A stretch of DNA of 39,165 bases, taken from positions 1 to 39,165 of the forward strand of contig NZ_BOOA01000074.1 in NCBI RefSeq assembly GCF_016862995.1, read 5' to 3'. Of the stretch, positions 1 to 9,514 are shown piece after piece (within the stretch, counting starts at the first letter, position 1; each line of letters opens with the position of its first letter). This stretch comes from Acrocarpospora phusangensis (lineage in GTDB: Bacteria; Actinomycetota; Actinomycetes; Streptosporangiales; Streptosporangiaceae). The translations under genes and the position numbers were made by a program. The notes under the pieces are model-generated. The model ran no database searches and was not told where the DNA came from. It worked only from the letters and a program-made list of their open reading frames with translations.

Positions 1-150
1 ACGGAGCTCGTGGCCGGGTCCAGCGTCTTCGCGTCGGCGCTTGCGCCGGAGGCCGGGCCCGGGACGGAGCTCGCAGTCGGGTCCAACGGCTTCGTGTCGG
101 CGCTTGCGCCGGACGCCGAACCCGCGACGGAGCTCGGAGTCGGCGAGTCC
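1..150 (-). repeat. 63-bp coding tandem repeat in sepH linker
   Basis: Units begin at 1, 64 and 127 with ACGGAGCTCG, a period of exactly 63 bp (21 codons). Units 1 and 2 agree at 53 of 63 bases by my count; the third is partial. In the sepH frame each unit encodes a segment like SASGASADTKPLDP, so the repeat keeps the reading frame. Confidence 0.85.
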
Positions 151-1262
151 GCGACCGTATGAGGAACCTGCGGGCCGGAGACGGTGCCGGCGGCCGGGCG
201 AGCTTCCGGGGTCGGAACGACGGGAGCCGGGTTCGCGCCCAGGAAGGGAGGCTCGGAGTAGGAAACGGCGGGAGCGGCTGGGCGCGTGGGTTCCGCGTAC
301 GCGGCCGGAGCCGGGGTGGGGTTCGGGCCTGCGAACGTCGGGGAAGCGGCGGCCGGGTAGGGGAGCGGGGTGGCTTCCGGGAGGGGTCTGACGGGGGAGG
401 CAGGGGCCGGGTCCTCGGGGAGGAAGGCGGGGACCGGCATGGGGCGGTGTTCGGGGTGGAAGGCGGCCGGGCGGACCGGCGTGGGGGAAGGCAGGGGAGT
501 GGGCTCGGTGTAGCGCTGGAGGTAGGCCGGGTCCTGGTAGGAGGGGTCGGTGAAGCCACCGGGCTCCGCGTACGGCGCGGCCGGCTCCGGCTCGAAGCGG
601 GGCTCGAACGCCGGCACGGGCGCGAGCTTGCCCGCCAGCCGGGGCACGAAGGGGCGGACGGTCGCCTCCTCCTGGGGCGGGTCCACGTATTCGGCCGCGG
701 ACAGGCGCAGCGCCTCGTCGTCGTACGGGGTGATGTGCCGGCGGCGCGGGTCGAAGAGCCATTCGGCGTGCCGGGTGTGCCCGTTCCACACGAACCCGAG
801 CTTGATCCGCCACAGGTTGTCGTCGCGCTTGCAGGAGTCCCAGTCGATTTCGTCGGCGGGCACGCCGCGGCGGGTGAGCCGCTCCGCGACGAGTTCACCG
901 AGTGTCGGGCGGGGGGTGTTCTCGCCGGGTAGCCGGACCGCGACGCGCTGCGCCTGCTGGGCCACGTACTCGCGCTCCTGGAGCACGGGGCCCTCGAACC
1001 AGCGCACACGTTCGACCGGTATGCCGGCGGTGGCCGCGATCTCCTCCGCGGTCTCGCCGGCGCGGATGCGCGCCTGGATCTCCTTGGGACGCAACGGGCT
1101 CTCCACTTCGATCTCGTACTGGCCGAGACGGGAGAAGTTGCCGCGAACCGCAGCGCGGAGCCGATCGTCGACGGGCAGCGTGAACCGGGTGCCCCTTCCG
1201 GCCGTGGCCAGAACGAGGTAGGTGCCGTCCTCGCTCACCGCGACGAGACGGAGCTCCTGCAT
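1..1262 (-). CDS. sepH: SepH-like cell division protein (DUF3071), 3' end outside window
   Basis: SepH is an FtsZ-binding protein that helps Z-rings form in actinobacteria. The protein starts MQELRLVAVSEDGTYLVLAT at an ATG preceded by a GAAGGGAC ribosome site. The N-terminal region (about residues 1-200) is the DUF3071 domain, with a helix-turn-helix-like stretch (RAGETAEEIAATAGI, about 68-82) and the conserved WNGHTRHAEWLFDPR segment. From about residue 205 it becomes a proline/alanine-rich linker, ending in 21-residue tandem repeats at the window edge. 420 codons are visible with no stop, already longer than I expect for this family (about 350 residues), probably because of the repeats. The usual C-terminal conserved segment is not visible. 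Confident in the family; function is by family knowledge. Confidence 0.92.
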   Translation of the reverse strand, partial: MQELRLVAVSEDGTYLVLATAGRGTRFTLPVDDRLRAAVRGNFSRLGQYEIEVESPLRPKEIQARIRAGETAEEIAATAGIPVERVRWFEGPVLQEREYVAQQAQRVAVRLPGENTPRPTLGELVAERLTRRGVPADEIDWDSCKRDDNLWRIKLGFVWNGHTRHAEWLFDPRRRHITPYDDEALRLSAAEYVDPPQEEATVRPFVPRLAGKLAPVPAFEPRFEPEPAAPYAEPGGFTDPSYQDPAYLQRYTEPTPLPSPTPVRPAAFHPEHRPMPVPAFLPEDPAPASPVRPLPEATPLPYPAAASPTFAGPNPTPAPAAYAEPTRPAAPAVSYSEPPFLGANPAPVVPTPEARPAAGTVSGPQVPHTVADSPTPSSVAGSASGASADTKPLDPTASSVPGPASGASADAKTLDPATSS

Positions 1263-1423
1263 GCGAGTCCCTTCGTCGTCGAGCTGAAATCTTCCCCCGG
1301 ACCCTTGAGTGTCTCGCGTGAGCCGGTTGCCTTCCAGCACCGTACCCGGCATGTCCGAACATCGCCTTCTCCAGGGGCGTGGGAGTCGATGTGACGCCGG
1401 TCACATTTACCGGCTCCACCTTG

Positions 1424-2563
<1,140 letters not shown>

Positions 2564-2678
2564 GCAGGAGCTCCTCGGTAGGGGGGCCGGGCGGCCCGCC
2601 CCCGCAATGTGCCGCCCGCGCGGAAACCCGGCGGCGCGGGACACGCGACGCCGCCGCACTCTTTACCCACCTCTGGGT

Positions 2679-3953
2679 TTAGGGCAGCACACCCGCCAGA
2701 TAGGGATTGCCGAAGATCCGGTCCGGGTCCAGCTCGTCCCGCAGTTTCGCGAAGTCGGCGAACCGGGGGTAGACGCCGGTCAGGTAGTCCGCGTCGCGGG
2801 TGTGGAGTTTGCCCCAGTGCGGCCGCCCGCCCAGCCGCGTCATGATCTCCTCGACCCCGGCGAAGTACTCCGGGTGCGGCGTGGGCCGGTACATGTGGCA
2901 CGCCACGTAGGCCGAGTCCCGCCCGTACGCGGTGGACAGCCAGGCGCTGGACGGGGGCGTCACCCGTACCTCGACCGGGAAGCTGATCCGCCAGTCCATG
3001 CGCTCCACCAGGTCCCGGGTCTCGCGCAGGGCCTGGCCGAGGTGTTTGCGGGGGATCGCGTACTCCGTCTCCAGGAAACGCACCTCCCGCACGCTGGTGA
3101 AGATCTTGTACGAGGTGTCCACCGACTCCGACGCGCTCAGCAGCCGCGCCGACAGCTCGTTGATCCGCGGGATCGCGCCGGGGAACCGCGCCCCGACCGC
3201 GCAGGCCATGCCGAACAGCGTGTTCTCCAGGAACACGTTGTCCAGCCAGTGCTTGACCGCGCTCGGCGGCGCGGCCGGGCCCTCGCTGCGGTTGTTCCTT
3301 TTGACCAGGCAGGTGTCGGTGTGCGGCAGCCAGAAGAAGTCGAGGTGCTCGTTCTCGGCGGTGAGGGCGTCGAGGCCGGCCAGGATGCCGCTGAACGACA
3401 TCGGGTCGCGCCGGTTGCGCAGCAGGAAGGACGGCTCCACCCGGAAGGTGACCGAGGTGAGCACGCCGAGCGCGCCCAGCCCGACCCGGCACGCGTCGAA
3501 CAGGTCGCCGTCCCGGACGGTGGTGATCGAGCCGTCGGCGAGCACGAGCTCCAGCTCGATCACCTGGTCGGCGAGCCCGCCGATGTCGCGGCCGGTGCCG
3601 TGGGTGCCGGTCTGGATCGCCCCGGCCACGGTCTGGGCGGTGATGTCGCCCATGTTGGCCAGCGCCAGGCCGCGCCGGTGCAGCTCCTCGTTGAGCACGT
3701 GGAGCGGCGTCCCGGCCGCGACCCGCACCCAGTCGCCGCCGTAGGCGAGGATCCCGGTCAGCCGGTGGGGCCGCAGCATCAGCCCGTCGGTGAGCGCCAC
3801 GCCGGTGAACGAGTGGCCGGTCCCGACCATGCGCACGCTCCGCCCGGTTTTCGCCCCATCCCGTACGGCTTGCGCCACCTCGGCCGCCGACGCCGGAGTA
3901 CGGACCTCGGCGGGCACGACCGCCTGATTCCCCGCCCAGTTAACGAAGCGCAT
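2679..3953 (-). CDS. D-arabinono-1,4-lactone oxidase family FAD oxidoreductase
   Basis: A 424-residue aldonolactone oxidase-type flavoenzyme of the VAO/PCMH fold. The FAD-binding half (about 10-180) holds VGTGHSF with H47, the usual site of covalent FAD attachment, and GAIQTGTHGTG. The C-terminal half is the ALO domain, with HWGKLHT typical of sugar-lactone oxidases. Known members oxidise lactones such as D-arabinono- or L-gulono-1,4-lactone; the substrate here is not determined by sequence. It starts 15 bp after the MFS gene stop on the same strand, which suggests an operon, but the start has no Shine-Dalgarno and a TACCGT box lies 8 nt upstream, so it may also have its own leaderless transcript. 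Confidence 0.9.
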   Translation of the reverse strand: MRFVNWAGNQAVVPAEVRTPASAAEVAQAVRDGAKTGRSVRMVGTGHSFTGVALTDGLMLRPHRLTGILAYGGDWVRVAAGTPLHVLNEELHRRGLALANMGDITAQTVAGAIQTGTHGTGRDIGGLADQVIELELVLADGSITTVRDGDLFDACRVGLGALGVLTSVTFRVEPSFLLRNRRDPMSFSGILAGLDALTAENEHLDFFWLPHTDTCLVKRNNRSEGPAAPPSAVKHWLDNVFLENTLFGMACAVGARFPGAIPRINELSARLLSASESVDTSYKIFTSVREVRFLETEYAIPRKHLGQALRETRDLVERMDWRISFPVEVRVTPPSSAWLSTAYGRDSAYVACHMYRPTPHPEYFAGVEEIMTRLGGRPHWGKLHTRDADYLTGVYPRFADFAKLRDELDPDRIFGNPYLAGVLP

Positions 3954-3961
3954 GAATATGA

Positions 3962-3967
3962 ACGGTA
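3962..3967 (-). promoter_or_regulatory. Candidate -10 box for leaderless lactone oxidase transcript
   Basis: TACCGT (minus strand) lies 8 nt before the ATG, in the 15-bp gap after the MFS gene. There is no ribosome site. The -35 is not evident. Confidence 0.3.
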
Positions 3968-3968
3968 C

Positions 3969-5189
3969 TCATGACCTTGTCTCGGAAGCCACCGTTGTCC
4001 GCAACCAGGATGAACCGGCCACACCCACCACCATCGCCAGCAACGCGCACACGTACGCGAAGCCGTACGCGTTGGAAGGCCCGTAGCTGTCGGTGAGGTG
4101 CCCGCCCGCCCACGCCCCGACGGCCACGCCGAACCCGATCGAGGTGGACAGCCAGGCCATGCCCTCGGTCAGCTGCGCCGCCGGGACCATGCGTTCGATC
4201 AGCGAGAACGTGGTGATCAGCGTCGGCGAGATGGCCAGACCGGCGAAGAACAGCGCCACCGCCATCGCGCCCAGGTTGCCCATGAGCAGCACCGGGGTCA
4301 GCCCGGCCACGAACACGACCAGGCCGCGGACCAGGCGGGTGCGCAGGGTGATCTTCCAGACCCGCGCGCCGTACCAGAGGCCGGAGACCATGCTGCCGCC
4401 GGAGAAGCAGGCGAGCAGGAACCCGGCCGCGGCCTTGTTGCCGTGCTCCTCGGCGAAGGCGACGGTGACGATGTCCACGCTGCCGAAGACCGCGCCCATG
4501 GCCAGCATCACCGCGGACAGCAGCGCCACGCCGGGGATGGCGATGGGCGTGCCACGCTGTTCCCGGTGCCGTACCACGGGCGGCTCGGTGCTCTTCAGCA
4601 GCGAGAAGGCCAGCGTGCCCACGACGGTCAGCACGGCCGCCACGATCAGCCCGGAGTACGCGTTGACGCTGGTGGCCAGCACGGCCGTGAACGCCGGGCC
4701 GGTCACGAAGATGACCTCGTCGGCGACCGACTCGAACGAGAACGCGGCGTGCAGCTTGCCGGAGTCGCCCCTGGTGTCGTCGCCGTTGGAGAGCAGGTGC
4801 GACCAGCGGGCCCGGACCATCGAGCCGAGCGAGGTGGCGGACAGGCCCGCGAGGGCGCCGGAGGCGTACAGCGTCCAGACGGGGGCGTGCGCGTGCGCGA
4901 GCAGCATCAGCCCCGACAGCGCGATCCCGTGCACGAACACGAACGGCACGAGCACCCTGGCCTGGCCGAACCGGTCCACCAGGCGGCCCGACAGAGGCGC
5001 GGCGACGGCGTACGCGAGGGACACGATGGCCGAGACGGCCCCGGCGGTGGCGAACGAACCGGTGATGGAGTGCACGAGCAGCGTGATGCCGATGCCGAGC
5101 ATGGAGATGGGGATCCGCCCCACGAACCCCGCCACAACAAACGATTTGGCTCCGGGCATGCTGAACAGCCCTCGGTACGGCCCGACCAT
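3969..5189 (-). CDS. MFS transporter
   Basis: A 406-residue major facilitator superfamily protein with about 12 predicted membrane helices. It starts MVGPYRGLFSMPGAKSF at an ATG preceded by GAGAGGGG. The loop after helix 2 has the MFS signature GRLVDRFGQARVL (usual form G-x3-D-R-x-G-R). A cytoplasmic central loop (about residue 200, LLKSTEPPVVRHREQRG) separates two six-helix halves. The family suggests a small-molecule exporter driven by the proton gradient; the substrate cannot be read from sequence. It heads a minus-strand group with the lactone oxidase and possibly the subtilase, and is divergent from the lytic transglycosylase gene across 181 bp. Confidence 0.88.
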   Translation of the reverse strand: MVGPYRGLFSMPGAKSFVVAGFVGRIPISMLGIGITLLVHSITGSFATAGAVSAIVSLAYAVAAPLSGRLVDRFGQARVLVPFVFVHGIALSGLMLLAHAHAPVWTLYASGALAGLSATSLGSMVRARWSHLLSNGDDTRGDSGKLHAAFSFESVADEVIFVTGPAFTAVLATSVNAYSGLIVAAVLTVVGTLAFSLLKSTEPPVVRHREQRGTPIAIPGVALLSAVMLAMGAVFGSVDIVTVAFAEEHGNKAAAGFLLACFSGGSMVSGLWYGARVWKITLRTRLVRGLVVFVAGLTPVLLMGNLGAMAVALFFAGLAISPTLITTFSLIERMVPAAQLTEGMAWLSTSIGFGVAVGAWAGGHLTDSYGPSNAYGFAYVCALLAMVVGVAGSSWLRTTVASETRS

Positions 5190-5358
5190 GACAGAACCCC
5201 TCTCGCGCGCCCTGGGCACGATGTAGTGCGTCCGGGCACGCCGACCGGGATCGGCTGCGGCCATGGGTGAGTGGCACGCGGACAGCTGGTTTTCCCCAAT
5301 AGACCCGATCCGACCATGGCGCACCGCGCCGTCGGAAGGCAAGTGAGTTTTCCGCCGA

Positions 5359-5364
5359 TAAGCT
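5359..5364 (+). promoter_or_regulatory. Candidate -10 box for leaderless transglycosylase transcript
   Basis: TAAGCT ends 6 nt before the GTG start at 5371; no Shine-Dalgarno precedes that start. Consistent with transcription starting at or next to the start codon. Confidence 0.4.
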
Positions 5365-5370
5365 ACTAGC

Positions 5371-6528
5371 GTGAACCGGGTGTCCGATCTTCCCTGGCTC
5401 ACGCCGCTTCGCGGGCTCGTGGCCGGACTGGCCATGGCCATCACGGTGACCGTCTCCACGGGCAGCGTGATCCTGCTGGTCCGGGACGACTCAGGGGGCG
5501 ACACGGAAACGGCGGTGGGCACCTCCCGGCAGGCGCTGGTCCCGGACCGCACCCTGCCGTCCGCTCCGCCCGTCGTCGGCGGCCCCAGCGTGCAGGTGAC
5601 CCCGCCCCGGCTGCTGGCCATCGCCGGCGCGAAGGTGCCGGAGCAGGTCCTGCACAGCCTGGCCAAGGTGAAGAACGTGCAGAAGGTCGCCGTGGTCGAC
5701 GGGGGGACCGTCCGGGTGGCCGGCACCCGTTTGCAGCTGCTCGCCGTGGACCCCGCCCAGTTTCGCTCCTGGACCCCCAAGGCCGTGGCCGACCATCCGG
5801 CCGTGTGGAGCGCGCTGGCGCGCGGCGAGATCGTCGCCGACAGCGCGGTGATGAAGCGGCTCAGCCTGGTCCTGGGCGCGCAGTACCAGCTCGACGGCGG
5901 GCCCCGGCTCCGGGTCGCCGCCTCGGCCGCGCTCGGCTTCCCCGGCGTGGACGGCCTGATCGGCAAGGAGCTGGGCGCGAAACTCGGGTTCGCCCCCGGC
6001 GTGGTCGTGATGGTCCACGGCGAGAACATCGACGAGGGACGCGTGAGCCGGCTGCTCGGCGGCGGCACCCAGCTGGTTGCCGTCGGCCGGGAACCCGAGC
6101 CCCGGCAGACCCGGGTCGCCGCCAGGAACGTCCTGGTCGGCCGCCCCGACAGCTACCTGGAGCTCTACCAGCGCGGCGCCGGCGTCTGCCCCGGCCTGTC
6201 CTGGACCGTGCTGGCCGCCATCGGCCAGGTCGAGAGCAGCCACGGCCGCAACAACGGACCCTCCTCGGCGGGCGCGCTCGGCCCGATGCAGTTCATGCCC
6301 GCCACCTGGAAGGCGTACGGCCTGGACGGCGACGGCGACGGCGTCTCCGACATCTGGAGCGCGTACGACGCGGTGCCGTCCGCCGCCAACTACTTATGCG
6401 CCAACAAGGCGGGCCAAGGCGGCGAACAGCTCAGGAAGGCCGTGTGGCACTACAACCATTCCTGGTCGTACGTCGACAAGGTGCTCAACTTGTCGCAGGC
6501 GTACGCGCTGGCCTACCCGAACCAATGA
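5371..6528 (+). CDS. Membrane-anchored lytic transglycosylase (SLT_2/MltB-like domain)
   Basis: A 385-residue peptidoglycan lytic enzyme. An N-terminal hydrophobic segment (about 14-37) is a signal anchor placing the rest outside the membrane. Residues about 80-250 form a domain I do not recognise. The C-terminal domain (about 255-385) has the MltB-type transglycosylase pattern: catalytic E288 in AAIGQVESSHGRNN, then GALGPMQFMPATW, and an acidic loop DGDGDGVSDIW like the calcium-binding loop of MltB. Such enzymes cleave MurNAc-GlcNAc bonds with 1,6-anhydro product formation. C273 and C343 may form a disulfide. The 3' end overlaps the convergent hemH gene by 44 bp. The start is GTG without a ribosome site; another GTG at 5380 is possible. 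Confidence 0.88.
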   Translation: MNRVSDLPWLTPLRGLVAGLAMAITVTVSTGSVILLVRDDSGGDTETAVGTSRQALVPDRTLPSAPPVVGGPSVQVTPPRLLAIAGAKVPEQVLHSLAKVKNVQKVAVVDGGTVRVAGTRLQLLAVDPAQFRSWTPKAVADHPAVWSALARGEIVADSAVMKRLSLVLGAQYQLDGGPRLRVAASAALGFPGVDGLIGKELGAKLGFAPGVVVMVHGENIDEGRVSRLLGGGTQLVAVGREPEPRQTRVAARNVLVGRPDSYLELYQRGAGVCPGLSWTVLAAIGQVESSHGRNNGPSSAGALGPMQFMPATWKAYGLDGDGDGVSDIWSAYDAVPSAANYLCANKAGQGGEQLRKAVWHYNHSWSYVDKVLNLSQAYALAYPNQ

Positions 6529-7459
6529 CACAGCAGGTCGCGGGGCAGGCGGCCGGCTCGGGCTCCGCCATCAACTCCTTGATCATGGAGACGAACCGGG
6601 GGTGGGTGCCCGCCGTGCCCGCCCTGGCCATCCGCAGGCCCAGCTCCGCCGCCTTGGCGGCCGCCTCGGTGTCCAGGTCGTACTTGACCTCCATGTGGTC
6701 GGAGACGAACCCGATGGGCACCAGCACGACGGCCTCGGTGCCCTGGCGGGCCAGCTCCTCCAGGTGGTCGCAGACGTCCGGCTCCAGCCACGGCACCTGC
6801 GGCGGGCCGCTGCGGCTCTGCCACACCAGGTCGAAGTCATCCTTCCCGACCGCCGCCGCGACCAGCGCCGACGCGGCCCGCAGCTCGGCCTCGTACGCCC
6901 CGCCCCTCGGACCGGCCGCCGCCGCCATGGACAGCGGGACGCTGTGCGCCGTGAACACCAGCCGGGCGTCCTCGCCCGCCTCGGCCAGCGCCCCCCAGGT
7001 GTGGTCGGCCATGGCCGCGACGAACCCGGGATGGTCGTAGAAGTGCGGCAGCTTCACCAGCCGGGGCGCGTCCGGCACCGCGGCGGTGGCCCGCGCGATG
7101 TCCTCGATGTACTGCCGGCAGCTGGAGTACGAGCTGGTCGCCGCCGTCGCGAACGCGGCCGCGGTCCTGACCCCGTCGGCCGCCATCTGCCGCACGGTGT
7201 CCGCCAGGTACGGATGCCAGTTCCGGTTCCCCCAGTACACCGGCACGTCCACGACCTTCTCCAGGGCCGCGACCAGGTCCCGGCACTGCTGGTTGATCGG
7301 GCTGACCCCGCCGAAGCCCTGGTAGTGCGCCTCGACCTCCAGCAGCCGCTCGCGCGGCACCCCCCGCCCGCGCACCACGTTCTCCAGGAACGGCAGCACG
7401 TCCTCGGGTCGCTCGGGCCCGCCGAACGACACCACGACGAGCGCGTCATATTTGGCCAT
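6485..7459 (-). CDS. hemH: Ferrochelatase (coproporphyrin III type), [2Fe-2S] cluster type
   Basis: A 324-residue enzyme that inserts Fe2+ into coproporphyrin III (the actinobacterial route, also called CpfC) or protoporphyrin IX, late in haem synthesis. It begins MAKYDALVVVSFGGPERPED, typical for HemH. The active-site histidine is in FTAHSVP (H172). Cysteines at 114 and in the C-terminal CPATCC (305, 309, 310) match the arrangement of [2Fe-2S] cluster ligands described for actinobacterial ferrochelatases. A short C-terminal tail after the cysteines overlaps the lytic transglycosylase gene. No ribosome site; TACCCT lies 6 nt upstream of the ATG, suggesting a leaderless mRNA. Divergent from the S9 peptidase across 71 bp. 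Confidence 0.95.
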   Translation of the reverse strand: MAKYDALVVVSFGGPERPEDVLPFLENVVRGRGVPRERLLEVEAHYQGFGGVSPINQQCRDLVAALEKVVDVPVYWGNRNWHPYLADTVRQMAADGVRTAAAFATAATSSYSSCRQYIEDIARATAAVPDAPRLVKLPHFYDHPGFVAAMADHTWGALAEAGEDARLVFTAHSVPLSMAAAAGPRGGAYEAELRAASALVAAAVGKDDFDLVWQSRSGPPQVPWLEPDVCDHLEELARQGTEAVVLVPIGFVSDHMEVKYDLDTEAAAKAAELGLRMARAGTAGTHPRFVSMIKELMAEPEPAACPATCCVIGSGRPARTPATS

Positions 7460-7465
7460 GCAACC

Positions 7466-7471
7466 AGGGTA
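7466..7471 (-). promoter_or_regulatory. Candidate -10 box for leaderless hemH
   Basis: TACCCT on the minus strand ends 6 nt before the hemH ATG and no Shine-Dalgarno is present. Confidence 0.4.
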
Positions 7472-7518
7472 GGCGGCGATCCCCCCGGTCTCCTTCTCGG
7501 TCCGTGCCGGGCCGGCGG

Positions 7519-7524
7519 TAGGTT
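7519..7524 (+). promoter_or_regulatory. Candidate -10 box for the S9 peptidase gene
   Basis: TAGGTT ends 6 nt before the ATG at 7531. CGAGAG between them could act as a weak ribosome site if the transcript has a leader. Confidence 0.38.
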
Positions 7525-7530
7525 CGAGAG

Positions 7531-9504
7531 ATGACTTCGATCTTCCATGATCTGCGCTCCTACGTGGCGGCCCCCCGGGTGGCCGGGCTGCGGCTGTCGC
7601 CCGACGGGACCCGGCTGGTGGCGGTGGTCCAGTCCCTCGATCCGGACGGCAAGTCGTACGGCACGGCGCTGTGGGAAATCCCGCTGGAGGCGGGGGCGGA
7701 GCCGTACCGGCTGACCCGCTCGGCCAAGGGAGAGGGAGGCGCGGAGTTCACCCCGGACGGCGAGTTGCTGTTCGTCTCCGGCCGCCCCGACCCCGCCGAG
7801 AAGGACGGCGACTCCGAGGCGCCCGCGCTGTGGCTGCTGCCCGAGCGCGGCGAGGCCCGCCGCCTGGCCACCCGGCCTGGCGCGATCACCGGTGTGCGGG
7901 CGGCCGGCGGCACGATCGTGTACGCGGCCCAGGTGCTCCCCGGCGACGCCGGCACCGAGGCCGACCGCCGCAAGGCGCGCAAGGAGGCCGGAGTCAGCGC
8001 GGTCGTCTACGACGACTACCCCATCCGCTACTGGGACCACGACCTCGGCCCCGCGGAGTCCCGCCTGTTCCTCCTCGACGGCGCCGAGCTCACCCCGCGG
8101 CCGGGGCGCGCCCTCGACCAGGCGTCCTTCGACGTCACCCCGGACGGCGCCACCGTCGTCACCACCTGGCGCGTCGGCACCGGCGCGGGCAACTCGCGTT
8201 CCGAGCTGATCGCCCTCACCGGCGGCGAGCGCCGGGTGCTGGCCGCCTCCGAGACGCACGACTTCCTCGGCCCGGTCCGCGTCTCGCCCGACGGCCGCCA
8301 CGTCGCCTGCGTCCGGGAGTGGCACGGCACCGTCGAAAGCCCGGTCGCCATGGAACTGTGGGTGGTCGACCTGGCCACCGGCGAGGGCCGCCCGCACGGC
8401 GGCGAGGTCTTCCCCGGAGCCCTCGCCTGGGGCCCGGACTGCCTCTACGCGGCGCTGGACCACCAGGGCCGCCGCCCGGTCTACCGGATCCCGCTGGACG
8501 GCGGCGACCCGGTCAGGCTCACCGCCGACGACGCTGCCTACGCCGAGCTCAACCCCGCCCCCGACGGCAGCCTCTACGCCCTGCGCAGCGCGATCGACGC
8601 CGCACCCGCGCCGGTCCGGATCACCCCCGACGGGACCGTCGAGCACCTGCCGGCCCCGATCCCCGCGCTGGACCTGCCCGGCACCCTCACCGAGGTCACC
8701 GCCAGGGCCGAGGACGGCGCCGACATCCGCGGCTGGCTGGTGCTCCCCGAGGGCGCCAGCGCCGAGAACCCGGCCCCGTTCCTGCTCTGGATCCACGGCG
8801 GCCCGCTGGGCAGCTGGAACGACTGGTCCTGGCGGTGGAACCCGTGGATCATGGCCGCGCACGGCTACGCGGTGCTCCTCCCCGACCCCTGCCTCTCCAC
8901 CGGGTACGGCCAGGCGATGATCGAACGCGGCTGGGGCGACTGGGGCCCGGCCACCTTCGGCGACCTGATGTCGATCACCGACGCCGCGCTCAAGCTGCCG
9001 GAGATCGACGACCAGCGCATCGCCGCGATGGGCGGCTCGTTCGGCGGCTACATGGCCAACTGGGTGGCCGGGCACACCGACCGGTTCAAGGCCATCGTCA
9101 CCCACGCCTCGCTCTGGAACCTGGAGCAGTTCGCCGGGACCACCGACGCCGCCATGTACTGGCAGCGCGAGTGGGGCGCGCCCGGCGGCCCCACCTACCA
9201 GCGGCTCTCCCCGGACCGCTCACTCGACAAGATCACCACCCCGATGCTGGTGATCCACGGCGACAAGGACTACCGGGTGCCGATCGGCGAGGCGCTGCGG
9301 CTCTGGTGGGATCTGCGCCGCTCCGACGTCGAATCCCGCTTCCTCTACTTCCCTGACGAGGGCCACTGGATCACCAAGCCCGGCAACGTCCTCGCCTGGT
9401 ACGACACCGTCCTCACCTTCCTATACCGCCACGTCGAACCCGCCTTCGACCCCCCGGCGGTCACCGGGCTGATCGACCTCGGGGAGGAATGGGCGACTCG
9501 ATAG
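7531..9504 (+). CDS. S9 family peptidase (acylaminoacyl-peptidase/prolyl oligopeptidase type)
   Basis: A 657-residue cytoplasmic serine peptidase. The N-terminal two thirds (about 1-390) form the beta-propeller lid, with repeated LSPDGTRL / FTPDGELL / VSPDGRH blade motifs. The C-terminal alpha/beta-hydrolase domain has WIHGGPLGSWNDW (oxyanion region), nucleophile S503 in GGSFGGYM, D580 in HGDKDYRVP and H612 in DEGHW. No signal peptide. Family members hydrolyse short or N-acylated peptides. The suhB gene follows after only 10 bp, so the two may share a transcript, although suhB also has a -10-like box of its own inside this gene's end. Confidence 0.93.
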   Translation: MTSIFHDLRSYVAAPRVAGLRLSPDGTRLVAVVQSLDPDGKSYGTALWEIPLEAGAEPYRLTRSAKGEGGAEFTPDGELLFVSGRPDPAEKDGDSEAPALWLLPERGEARRLATRPGAITGVRAAGGTIVYAAQVLPGDAGTEADRRKARKEAGVSAVVYDDYPIRYWDHDLGPAESRLFLLDGAELTPRPGRALDQASFDVTPDGATVVTTWRVGTGAGNSRSELIALTGGERRVLAASETHDFLGPVRVSPDGRHVACVREWHGTVESPVAMELWVVDLATGEGRPHGGEVFPGALAWGPDCLYAALDHQGRRPVYRIPLDGGDPVRLTADDAAYAELNPAPDGSLYALRSAIDAAPAPVRITPDGTVEHLPAPIPALDLPGTLTEVTARAEDGADIRGWLVLPEGASAENPAPFLLWIHGGPLGSWNDWSWRWNPWIMAAHGYAVLLPDPCLSTGYGQAMIERGWGDWGPATFGDLMSITDAALKLPEIDDQRIAAMGGSFGGYMANWVAGHTDRFKAIVTHASLWNLEQFAGTTDAAMYWQREWGAPGGPTYQRLSPDRSLDKITTPMLVIHGDKDYRVPIGEALRLWWDLRRSDVESRFLYFPDEGHWITKPGNVLAWYDTVLTFLYRHVEPAFDPPAVTGLIDLGEEWATR

Positions 9505-9507
9505 CCT
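9502..9507 (+). promoter_or_regulatory. Candidate -10 box for leaderless suhB
   Basis: TAGCCT overlaps the S9 peptidase stop codon and ends 7 nt before the suhB ATG, which lacks a close ribosome site. Confidence 0.33.
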
Positions 9508-9514
9508 GGACGGC

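Noticed and set aside
5190-5370. Riboswitch controlling the lytic transglycosylase
   Set aside because: Cell-wall hydrolases in actinobacteria can be under ydaO control, but the 181-bp divergent gap lacks its conserved segments, and the start looks leaderless.
7054-9105. Very long minus-strand frame opposite the S9 peptidase and hemH
   Set aside because: Low-complexity Gly/Arg/Ala composition typical of the antisense of GC-rich genes; the plus-strand S9 peptidase has all catalytic motifs.
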